A DNA stretch of 20,081 bases. It comes from an uncultured Sutterella sp. (lineage in GTDB: Bacteria; Pseudomonadota; Gammaproteobacteria; Burkholderiales; Burkholderiaceae_F). A model generated the notes under the pieces. The model was not told the origin of the DNA. It did not search any database and saw only the letters and a list, made by a program, of their open reading frames with translations. A program made the translations under genes and the position numbers. The DNA lies in the NCBI GenBank assembly GCA_900767875.1, contig CAAGAT010000043.1:1-20081 (forward strand). Direction: 5' to 3'. Below, in pieces: positions 1 through 6,372 of the stretch; the first letter of the stretch is position 1, and the number at the start of each line of letters is the position of its first letter.

Positions 1-35
1 AACGTGCGGCAAGCCGTTGATGGGTTAGGTCGAAA

Positions 36-56
36 GGGGGGTTTCTCTCCCCCCCC
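36..56 (-). terminator. possible terminator downstream of the lut remnant
   Basis: Six G at 36-41 face eight C at 49-56 across a 7-base loop. Read on the minus strand this is a G/C hairpin followed by TTT, about 30 bases beyond the lutC stop. The stem is a simple homopolymer pairing and the T run is short, so this is only a weak candidate. Confidence 0.35.
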
Positions 57-88
57 TCACGCCGTTTCCCACAGCAGACGGTTTTTTC

Positions 89-773
89 TTATAGGTCGTC
101 GATGACGACGTATTCGGCCTTGGTCGGACCGTGTACGCCCACGACCTTGATGAGCTCGATGTCGGCTGTCGAGGAGGGCCCGCCGATGAGGTTCACGCAC
201 GAGAGCAGCGATTCGCCGGCTTTGGCCTTGGCGCGCAGGATCTGCGCGAGCTGGACCACGCGCGGCAGGATGCGGCTCTTGGGCACCGGTGTTGCGGGGC
301 AAAAGCGAGGCCCCGCGGCCCTGCTCGGGCGAGGAAAAGAGCACCATGAGGCCGCAGTCGGCGATGGCGTACTCGGCAAAGACGACGCCCGTTTCGGCCC
401 GGCGGGCGTACTCGATGCTCTGCGCGGGGTTTTTCGGGTCCCACTCGGCCGTCTCAAAGCCCTGACGCACGGCCGCGGCGATGCCCGTTTCTTCGAGCGT
501 GGGGTGCGCCCAGAGCAGCACCGGGCCGCCCAAGCCCTGCACGAGGCCGGTCACGGTGGCCGGGGCGGTGCTGCGCACGGTGCGGGTGGTCGCGGCGAGC
601 ATGCCGCGCGCGGCCTCGATGAACATGGCCTCCAATTCGTCGGCCGACAGATGGGCAGAACGCGTCTTGGCGTAGTTGTTCACGGGCGCGGGCGCCGGAG
701 CGGGGACTGTCAGGGGCGGGCGGCCGAAGGCCTGAGCGAGGTTGGCCAGGAAAGTGTCTCGATTGCTGATCAT
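89..773 (-). pseudogene. lutC: lutC-like lactate utilisation protein C, frameshifted
   Basis: LutC (LUD domain) belongs to the LutABC system, which oxidises L-lactate to pyruvate through iron-sulfur proteins. The first about 160 codons, from ATG at 771-773, read as a LutC N-terminus with a proline/alanine-rich linker, then IADCGLMVLFSSPEQGRG and a SLLP motif. The frame breaks at a GGGG run (plus strand 296-299). Removing one base joins SLLP to ATPVPKSRIL and on to the family-typical tail GGPSSTADIELIKVVGVHGP, stopping at 89-91. Without correction the product loses its conserved C-terminus and continues through unrelated sequence to about 57. The start follows the lutB remnant by 15 bases with an AGAAAGGG-like ribosome site. 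A base-call error in a homopolymer is possible, but the neighbouring lutB has independent lesions, so real decay is likelier. Confidence 0.85.
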
Positions 774-788
774 GACCGTTGCCCTTTC

Positions 789-1556
789 TTACTGATCCTT
801 GAGGGTGTCCTTGCCGTTTTTGGCGCGGGCGGCACGAAAGCTCACGCCTTCGCCGGCGGGCAGATCGCGCGTTTCGGTCTACTTGGATATGGCGCCGGGC
901 TCGATCGGAGCGCGGCCGTTTTTCATCAGGCCCGAACCCTTGGCCGCGGTCTTCATCGTGAGGTTCCACAGGCCCGGACGCCCGTTGACGAACCCAAAGC
1001 CGTCGGTCGAGAGCTTTTCGCCGGCCGGGCGCAGGTTCTGTTCGACCTCGCTGCGGCGGTGCTTGAGAATGCGCTTGGACAGGGGAATCGAAACCGGGCA
1101 GACCGAGTCTCAGGCCGAGCACAGCGTGCATACATAGGGCAGATCCTTGTGAGCCTTGTAGCCGCCCATCAGCGGCGAGAGCACCGCCCCGAGGGGACCC
1201 GGGTAGATTGAGCCGTAGCCGTGGCCTCCGATTTCGCGGTAGCACGGACAGGTGTTCATGCAGGCGCCGCAGCGAATGCAGCGCAGAATTTCGCGAAAGG
1301 CCGAGCCGAGCACGGCGCTGCGGCCGTTGTCGACGATCACGAGATGACATTGCTCGGGGCCGTCGGCCTCGCCCGCCTGACGCGGCCAGGTGATCCAGGT
1401 GTTGTAGCCGGTCAGGCGCGCGCCCACGGCGCTGCGCGCCAGCATGGTGATTAGCACGTCCACGTCTTCAAAGGTGGGCGCGAGGCGCTCCATGCCCATG
1501 ACGGCGATGTGCGTCTTGGGTAGCGACGTGAAGGCGCGTACGGCTCGGCGGAGGGC
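789..1556 (-). pseudogene. lutB: lutB-like iron-sulfur protein, 5'-truncated with two internal stops
   Basis: LutB is normally about 470 residues, with a LUD domain followed by two [4Fe-4S] clusters. Here only the C-terminal half is recognisable. It begins near LPKTHIAVMGMERLAPT, continues with HLVIVDNGRS and a first cluster CIRCGACMNTCP, then GGHGYGSIYPGPLGAVLSP and LPYVCTLCSA. The second cluster should read CxxCxxCxxxCP, but its third Cys codon is TGA (plus 1110-1112), after which DSVCPVSIPLSKRIL resumes in the same frame. A second in-frame stop, TAG at 879-881, sits where the family has Trp (TETRDLP follows). The frame finally ends with TAA at 789-791. Upstream of about 1556 the homology stops and base composition falls sharply, so the N-terminal half and any lutA are absent from this side. 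Certainly not a functional LutB as it stands. Confidence 0.88.
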
Positions 1557-1560
1557 GTTT

Positions 1561-1800
1561 TGAAAGCCGAAAAGACAGGGAGTAGTTCCTAGTTCTTTTG
1601 GATGGATTTCAAAATTGAGAAAAATTTCTTGCCGTCATCAAATGGTTAGTCCTTAATCCTTTCTGAATATTTGAGCAAAAAAGAACGAGAAACACAAAAA
1701 CTAAGGGCTAAACATTAATACTGGAAGAAGTATTTCGAAAATGGAATTACTACGAATAATTGCGAGGGTAAACCCGTAATTCGAAGGAAATCCGCCGGGA
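1561..1800. other. AT-rich island without a recognisable gene
   Basis: This stretch between the broken lutB and the binding-protein gene is markedly AT-rich compared with the GC-rich genes around it. No reading frame in it resembles a known protein to me. It contains TTCGAA twice, near 1734 and 1770, and a weak imperfect hairpin at about 1753-1773. It begins right at the lutB breakpoint, so it may be a scar of a deletion or of a lost insertion. I see no terminal inverted repeats that would name an element. Confidence 0.55.
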
Positions 1801-1831
1801 GAACCGGGGAAAAGCGGCGGGCCGAAGTGCC

Positions 1832-1862
1832 AAAAACGGGCGCCCGAAAAGGAGCGCCCGTT
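1832..1862 (-). terminator. rho-independent terminator of the binding-protein gene
   Basis: Arms at 1836-1843 and 1854-1861 form a perfect 8-bp stem (ACGGGCGC with GCGCCCGT) with a 10-base loop. On the minus strand the stem is followed by a run of T. It lies about 45 bases beyond the stop codon at 1905. Confidence 0.88.
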
Positions 1863-1904
1863 GAGCCGCAGGCGGCCGAAAGCGACCGCCCGTCGTGAGC
1901 CGGT

Positions 1905-2690
1905 TTAGGGGATCGGGAGCTTGGGTGGCTGGGCCTTGTCGCCGAACCACTTGGCGTAGATCTTGGCGTATTCGCCGTTGGCGATGATCGTCTTGAGACC
2001 TTCGTTGACCTTGTTGCGCAGCTCGTCGTTGCCCTTGCGGAAGGCGATGCCGAAGTACTGATCCTCAAAGGACGGATCGCGGGCCATGTTGAACTGCTTT
2101 TCGGGGTTCTGCAGCGCGTAGTAGGCAAACACGCCGATGTCGCCGACGGCCGCGTCCACGCCGCCGGCCGAGAGCTCTTCGAGCACGAGCGGGGTGTTGT
2201 CAAAGCGCTTGATGTTGGTGCTTGCCTTGCCGAAGGCCTTGCTGCAGGCGATGTCGCCCGCGGAGTTGGCCACCACGGCCACGTTGCGGCCCTTGAGCTC
2301 GGCGATGCTCTTAACGTTCACGTTCTTTTGCGTGAGGATGAGCTGATGGGCGGCAAAGTACGGGTAGGAGAAGTCGACGGCTTCCTTGCGCTGCGGCGTG
2401 ATGGTGATGCCGCTGATGATCATGTCGCGGTCACCGTTGCGCACGGACTCGAAAATCACGCCCCAGAGCGTGTTGATGAATTCGACGTTAAAGCCCTGCT
2501 CCTTGGCGATGGCCTTGACGAGGTCAATGTCAAAGCCCACCAGATCCTTGTTGGGCGCCTGGAATTCGAAGGGACGATAGGTGGCGCCCGTGCCGACCGT
2601 GTAGGTGACGGGGTCGGCGGCCGACACCGGGCCGCACGCCAGAACGGTGGCCGCGCAGGCGGCAGCCGCAAAAAGATGCTTCAGTTGCAT
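1905..2690 (-). CDS. amino-acid ABC transporter periplasmic binding protein (SBP family 3)
   Basis: 261 residues, the usual size for GlnH/ArtJ/HisJ-type receptors that capture polar amino acids in the periplasm and deliver them to an ABC importer. A signal peptide covers residues 1-24 (hydrophobic AAAACAATVLA) with a VSA-ADP type I site. VLAC at 16-19 could alternatively act as a lipobox. The domain starts at YTVGTGATYRPFEF, followed by the signature GFDIDLVKAIA. Next come TPQRKEAVDFSYPYF, whose Arg normally binds the substrate carboxylate, and GGVDAAVGD. A CCGGAG site precedes the ATG. No permease or ATPase gene adjoins it, so its transporter must be encoded elsewhere; the substrate cannot be fixed from sequence. 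It has its own promoter candidate and terminator. Confidence 0.9.
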   Translation of the reverse strand: MQLKHLFAAAACAATVLACGPVSAADPVTYTVGTGATYRPFEFQAPNKDLVGFDIDLVKAIAKEQGFNVEFINTLWGVIFESVRNGDRDMIISGITITPQRKEAVDFSYPYFAAHQLILTQKNVNVKSIAELKGRNVAVVANSAGDIACSKAFGKASTNIKRFDNTPLVLEELSAGGVDAAVGDIGVFAYYALQNPEKQFNMARDPSFEDQYFGIAFRKGNDELRNKVNEGLKTIIANGEYAKIYAKWFGDKAQPPKLPIP

Positions 2691-2736
2691 TGGGTATGAC
2701 TCCGGATGAAAGGGAATCCGACTGGGAGGGCGAAAA

Positions 2737-2758
2737 GGCGCAAAGCGCCCCGAGGGGC
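2737..2758 (-). promoter_or_regulatory. two overlapping hairpins in the leader of the binding-protein gene
   Basis: Read on the minus strand, GCCCCTCGGGGC is immediately followed by, and shares bases with, GGCGCTTTGCGCC and TTTT. The two stems cannot form together. The second resembles a small terminator. Both lie between the promoter candidate and the start codon at 2690, an arrangement compatible with attenuation or simply with termination of the upstream gene. No known riboswitch is recognised. Confidence 0.35.
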
Positions 2759-2780
2759 ACGGTGGCCTCTTTCAGTCGTC

Positions 2781-2809
2781 ATTTTGACGCAGATGGTCAG
2801 GGAAAACAA
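2781..2809 (-). promoter_or_regulatory. candidate sigma70 promoter for the binding-protein gene
   Basis: On the minus strand, TTGTTT (2804-2809) and CAAAAT (2781-2786) are separated by exactly 17 bases. Transcription would start near 2774, leaving a leader of about 84 bases. The boxes are only partial matches to consensus. Confidence 0.4.
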
Positions 2810-2828
2810 TAACCGCCGCGCGGCAGGC

Positions 2829-3302
2829 TCATCGGTTGGTGCTCAAAAGATACGTGCCCATGGTGACGGTGCTTTCCAAAACGTGGCCGTCCATGGCCTT
2901 TTGCACGTCGGCGCGCGTAAAGGAGGCGGGCAGGGTCAGGGTCGTATCGAGGGCATAGAGCCGGAAGAAATAGCGGTGCCGTCCGATGGGCGGCCGCGGG
3001 CCCGACCAGCCGCACACGCCGCTGTCGTTGACGGCCACGCGGCAGGGCGCCGGATACGGGCCGATGCCCTCGGCAAAGCCCGGGCAGTGCGGGTCGATGT
3101 TGACGACGAGCCAGTGCAGCCAGACGCGCTTTGGCGCGGCCGGATCGGGCGCATCCGGATCGTCGGCGATCAGCACGAGGGAGCGGGCCGCCGCGGGCAC
3201 GCCCGCAAAGACGAGTTCGGGCGAGAGGTTTTCACCCTCCTGCGTGTAGCGGCGGGGAATTTCGCCCTCGTGGGCAAACGCGGGCGTGGAAACGGTAAGC
3301 AT
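2829..3302 (-). CDS. YbhB/YbcL-type PEBP family protein
   Basis: 157 residues, typical for the bacterial phosphatidylethanolamine-binding protein / Raf-kinase-inhibitor-like family. Visible family motifs are LVLIADDPDAPDP near residues 41-53, VWLHWLVVNI, and GPRPPIGRHRYFFRLYALD in the second half, which together build the anion-binding pocket. There is no signal peptide, so it is probably cytoplasmic like E. coli YbhB. The biochemical role of these proteins in bacteria is unsettled. GGAGG lies 6 bases before the ATG and supports this start. It follows ttcA by 26 bases on the same strand and could share its transcript. Confidence 0.9.
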   Translation of the reverse strand: MLTVSTPAFAHEGEIPRRYTQEGENLSPELVFAGVPAAARSLVLIADDPDAPDPAAPKRVWLHWLVVNIDPHCPGFAEGIGPYPAPCRVAVNDSGVCGWSGPRPPIGRHRYFFRLYALDTTLTLPASFTRADVQKAMDGHVLESTVTMGTYLLSTNR

Positions 3303-3328
3303 CGTGCCTCCTGCCGATGGGCGTGGGA

Positions 3329-4249
3329 TCAGTCTTCCTCTCCCGTCTCGTCGCCCGTTTCGGCGCCGATGCGGCGGAAGTTTTCAAAGTCGTAGAGCGC
3401 TTTGTCCGCGAGCTGCGAGGCGGCCACGCGGGTCGTGCTCATGAAGAGATTGTAGACGCGGCCGTCGTAGCGCTTGTCCCACTCGGCCATCAGCGCCTTG
3501 ATCTCCTTGCGCTTGAGGTTTTCGCCCACGCCGCACAGATCCTTGGGAAAGAGCGGATAGTCGCAGATTTCGGCCCAGCGGCGCATTTCGCTCTCGCGTA
3601 GGTAGATGAGCGGGCGAATGACGGTGTTGTGGCCGTCGTCGCTGCGCAGAATCGGGGGCATGGCCTTGATGCGGCCGCCGTAGAACATGTTCAAAAGCAG
3701 AGTGGAGACCACGTCGTCCATCTGGTGGCCGAGCGCGATCTTGGTGCAGCCGAGCTCGCGGGCCACGCGGTACAGGATGCCGCGGCGCAGGCGCGCGCAC
3801 AGCGAGCAGACGTTTTTGCCCGACGGAATGAGCTTTTGCGTGATCGAATAGGTGTCCTGATCCTCGATGTGATAGGCCACGCCCTTTTGCTTGAGCCAGG
3901 CCTCGAGCAGATGTGTGGGACTGCCCGGAATGTGCTGCTTGACGTGCACGGCGACGATGTCAAAGTGCACGGGCGCGCGAGCCTTGAGTTTTAAGAGGGC
4001 GTCGAGCAGCACGTAGCTGTCCTTGCCCCCGCTCATCGCGACGGCGATCTTGTCGCCGTCCCGGATCATGCCGTAGTCGGTGCAGGCCATGGCGGTCAGA
4101 CGCACGATGCGCTTTTCGAGTTTGCGCATCGACACGGAGGCCTCGATGTGTTTGGCCGGGGCGATTTCAATGTATTTGGCCTTGTCGGCGCGGCTTTTGG
4201 GCATGCGCACGGGGTGCGCGGGCAGGTCGGCAAGAGTTTGGTCGGTCAT
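3329..4249 (-). CDS. ttcA: tRNA 2-thiocytidine(32) synthetase TtcA
   Basis: TtcA thiolates cytidine 32 of certain tRNAs using ATP and a [4Fe-4S] cluster. The 306-residue product has the PP-loop SGGKDS at 73-78, the cysteine pair C148 and C151 in NVCSLCARLRRGILY, and a third cluster cysteine C239 in LCGVGENLKR. LGHQMDDVVSTLLLNMFYGG also fits the family. The N-terminus is about 40 residues longer than the E. coli protein before RKLEKRI; a start at Met16 (4204) is possible, and neither start has a clear ribosome site. The chosen ATG lies 3 bases after the folB stop, which suggests translational coupling. The acidic tail (ETGDETGEED) is unremarkable. Confidence 0.92.
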   Translation of the reverse strand: MTDQTLADLPAHPVRMPKSRADKAKYIEIAPAKHIEASVSMRKLEKRIVRLTAMACTDYGMIRDGDKIAVAMSGGKDSYVLLDALLKLKARAPVHFDIVAVHVKQHIPGSPTHLLEAWLKQKGVAYHIEDQDTYSITQKLIPSGKNVCSLCARLRRGILYRVARELGCTKIALGHQMDDVVSTLLLNMFYGGRIKAMPPILRSDDGHNTVIRPLIYLRESEMRRWAEICDYPLFPKDLCGVGENLKRKEIKALMAEWDKRYDGRVYNLFMSTTRVAASQLADKALYDFENFRRIGAETGDETGEED

Positions 4250-4252
4250 GAA

Positions 4253-4651
4253 TCAACGGCGGAGTCGGAAGGTTTCAACGGCGACGGCTTTGGCGCCGAC
4301 GCAGGCATGCAGTTTGGCGGTCTTGACGCGGGCGGCCGCGACGCGCTCGTCGGCCATCACCCGATCGAGCAGCGCATCGCCGAAGGTCTCCTGCAGACGG
4401 ATGTGGCCGCACGAGACGATGTCGGCGATGATCAGCGACAGATCCGAATAGCTGTAGACCTCGTCAAGATTATCGCCGCGGGCGGTGCTGTATTTCAGGG
4501 GCACCCACGCCTCGACGGTGACGAGCACGGGCTGCGTGTGACCGTGCTCTTCGGCGTGCGCGCCGATTTGCATGTCCACGCGCAGATCCTCGAGGATGAT
4601 GCGGCGGCAGGTCAGACTGAGGTGTTCGAACAAAGACAGAGTCGGTTCCAT
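4253..4651 (-). CDS. folB: dihydroneopterin aldolase FolB
   Basis: FolB converts dihydroneopterin to 6-hydroxymethyl-dihydropterin and glycolaldehyde in folate synthesis. The 132-residue product has the family layout: an N-terminal strand IILEDLRVDMQIGAHAEE, where the Glu matches the pterin-side region, then QPVLVTVEAW, YSYSDLSLIIADIV, LQETFGDALLDRVM, and VKTAKLHACVGA, whose Lys matches the catalytic lysine. It is a rather divergent member, as in many betaproteobacteria. It is immediately followed by ttcA (3-base gap) and divergent from the DUF2905 gene with only 32 bases between starts. No strong ribosome site is visible before the ATG. Confidence 0.8.
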   Translation of the reverse strand: MEPTLSLFEHLSLTCRRIILEDLRVDMQIGAHAEEHGHTQPVLVTVEAWVPLKYSTARGDNLDEVYSYSDLSLIIADIVSCGHIRLQETFGDALLDRVMADERVAAARVKTAKLHACVGAKAVAVETFRLRR

Positions 4652-4683
4652 AGGCGTGGCGGCGCAGGCCTTACAATGAGACG

Positions 4684-4875
4684 ATGCGCTGGATTTTAGT
4701 AATTTTGGTCTGCATGATGGTCCTGATGACCCTCGTGCCGTGGCTGTCGCGATTCGGACTCGGACGGCTACCCGGGGACATCAATTTCCGCTTTTTCGGT
4801 CGCCGGGTGCAGATTCCCCTGGCGAGCACGCTGCTCGTCTTTATGGTTTTCTTTCTGATCGGCAAGCTGCTCTAA
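4684..4875 (+). CDS. DUF2905 family small membrane protein
   Basis: 63 residues with two predicted membrane segments (about 3-19 and 46-62) flanking the family-defining loop GRLPGDINFRFFGRRVQIPL. This matches DUF2905, a widespread small inner-membrane family of unknown function. The gene overlaps the end of the convergent VOC gene by 3 bases (4872-4874). A TACAAT box at 4672-4677 ends 6 bases before the ATG, so the transcript may be leaderless or nearly so. Only a weak GAG precedes the start. Confidence 0.85.
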   Translation: MRWILVILVCMMVLMTLVPWLSRFGLGRLPGDINFRFFGRRVQIPLASTLLVFMVFFLIGKLL

Positions 4876-5267
4876 AGCGAATCGTGCCGCCGGTTGGCGA
4901 TCTCGATGAGGTTGCCGTCGGGGTCGCGCACGTAGATGGAGACAAGGGCAAAGGCGGCGCCCTGCCGCTCAACGGGCCCCAATTCCACGGGGTGGCCGTG
5001 CGCCGCGAGGTGTTTGGCCAGCGCCGCCACCGGCACGGTGCTCAGAAAACACAGATCCGCGCTGCCCGGCACGGGCGTTTGGGCGTGCGGGACGATTTCC
5101 CGGCCCGCCTCGTGCAGATTGATCTTTTGGTTTCCCACGCCAAAGGCCTTGCGGTTTTCGTCGAAGCTGATGGGCTCACAGCCGAGCACGTTGCAGTAAA
5201 AGTCCAGGCTTCGGTCCACGTCCGAGACCGTCAGCACCAGATGGTCGATCGCAGCCAAAAACGGCAT
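4872..5267 (-). CDS. VOC (glyoxalase/bleomycin-resistance) family protein
   Basis: 131 residues with a single vicinal-oxygen-chelate domain. It opens with IDHLVLTVSDVDRSLDFYCNVLG, contains KINLHEAG in the middle and closes with IYVRDPDGNLIEIAN. His8, the His of NLH and the Glu of LIEI are the expected metal ligands. The family includes glyoxalase I, fosfomycin and bleomycin resistance proteins and ring-cleavage dioxygenases; the substrate here cannot be told, though the sequence looks like the small YwkD/GloA2-like group. AAGGAG lies 7 bases before the ATG and overlaps the cca stop region, so it is probably translated from the cca transcript. Confidence 0.85.
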   Translation of the reverse strand: MPFLAAIDHLVLTVSDVDRSLDFYCNVLGCEPISFDENRKAFGVGNQKINLHEAGREIVPHAQTPVPGSADLCFLSTVPVAALAKHLAAHGHPVELGPVERQGAAFALVSIYVRDPDGNLIEIANRRHDSL

Positions 5268-5278
5268 CGGTTTTCTCC

Positions 5279-6370
5279 TTAATCGGCAAGTTCGGCCTCA
5301 ACGGCCGCCAGACGCGCCGTGCGCACGGCCTGCGGCACATTTTTACCTTGTGCCCGGCGGGCGGCCTCGCCCGCGTCCGTGGCGACAAAGGCGGCGGCGG
5401 CTTTTTTCAGGGGCGCAAAATCCAGGGACGGATCGGCGGCCGCAGCAGCCTTTAAAAACCGCTCAAAGCGCTCGGGGCGGCGCAGCACGTCGGCGTTTTC
5501 CAAAAAGGCGACGTAGTCGTCGCCGGTTGTCAGGCTCGCCAGTTTGGGCCGCAGACGGCAAAAGAGCTCGGCCAGCGAAATCGTGTCGGCCTCCACGCGC
5601 AGCTTCTGCAGCCGATCGCGCAGGACAAGCGGATCGGTCAGGCCGGAAACGAGCAGCGCGGTGCGCTCGCCCGCATCAAGTCCCCGGGCGGCGGCACGAT
5701 GAAGAGCCTCCCGCACGGCCGCCGTGACGGCAATGTCGGCAAAAAGCCGCCGCCACAGGCCGCATGCTTCGAGCACGTCGAGCATTCGCACGGGATCGGT
5801 CTCGGTCAGACCCCGGCGCAGCTCCTGCCAGGTGCGCTCGGGCACGAGCGCATCGGCTTCGCCGTTGTCGACCATCCGTCGGCACAGCGCCATCGTCTCG
5901 GGGGCCACGGTAAAGCGCGGGAAACGCGCGGCAAAGCGCGCCAGACGCAGGATGCGCACCGGATCCTCGGCAAAGGCCTGCGAGACATGCCGCAGTACGC
6001 CCTCGGCAATGTCCCGTCGGCCGCCCCAGGGGTCAATGAGGGTGCCGTTTTCGTCCTCGGCCATGGCGTTGATCGTCAGATCGCGCCGCTTGAGATCCTC
6101 TTCGAGCGTGACGTCGGGTGCGGCGTAAAACGAAAAGCCGTGATAGCCCTTGGCCGTTTTGCGCTCGGTGCGCGCCAGGGCGTATTCCTCGTGCGTTTTG
6201 GGGTGCAAAAAGACGGGAAAGTCGGCGCCGACGGGAAGGTACCCGGCCGCGACCATTTGCTCGGGCGAGGCGCCGGTGACAACCCAGTCGATGTCGCCCG
6301 TGGGGGCGTCGACGCCCCGCTCTCTGAGCAGGCGGTCGCGCACGCAGCCGCCGACCTTAAAGACGCGCAT
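5279..6370 (-). CDS. cca: CCA tRNA nucleotidyltransferase
   Basis: Adds or repairs the 3'-terminal CCA of tRNAs from CTP and ATP. The class II polymerase signature is complete: VGGCVRDRLL at 6-15, the metal-binding DID at 26-28 in TGDIDWVVTG, EEDLKRRDLTINAMA at 90-104 and AEDPVRILRLARFAAR near 134-149. ATG at 6370 starts 2 bases after the uvrA stop, with AAGGAGG 10 bases before it. A TTG at 6376 lies 4 bases after the same site, is possible and would add two residues. At 363 residues it is shorter than E. coli Cca (about 412), and I see no HD phosphohydrolase motif in the C-terminal part, so the extra phosphatase activities of E. coli Cca are probably missing. Confidence 0.93.
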   Translation of the reverse strand: MRVFKVGGCVRDRLLRERGVDAPTGDIDWVVTGASPEQMVAAGYLPVGADFPVFLHPKTHEEYALARTERKTAKGYHGFSFYAAPDVTLEEDLKRRDLTINAMAEDENGTLIDPWGGRRDIAEGVLRHVSQAFAEDPVRILRLARFAARFPRFTVAPETMALCRRMVDNGEADALVPERTWQELRRGLTETDPVRMLDVLEACGLWRRLFADIAVTAAVREALHRAAARGLDAGERTALLVSGLTDPLVLRDRLQKLRVEADTISLAELFCRLRPKLASLTTGDDYVAFLENADVLRRPERFERFLKAAAAADPSLDFAPLKKAAAAFVATDAGEAARRAQGKNVPQAVRTARLAAVEAELAD

Positions 6371-6372
6371 CG

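Noticed and set aside
1110..1112. TGA in lutB as a selenocysteine codon
   Set aside because: A second in-frame stop (TAG, 879-881) and loss of the N-terminal half make a functional selenoprotein implausible; no clear SECIS-like stem follows.
454..1350. Long minus-strand frame of about 298 codons across lutB/lutC
   Set aside because: It is Arg-rich low-complexity sequence typical of an alternative frame in GC-rich DNA; true LutB and LutC homology lies in other frames.
1753..1773. Inverted repeat CGAAT...ATTCG as an attachment site
   Set aside because: The stem is short and interrupted, with no integrase or second copy visible.
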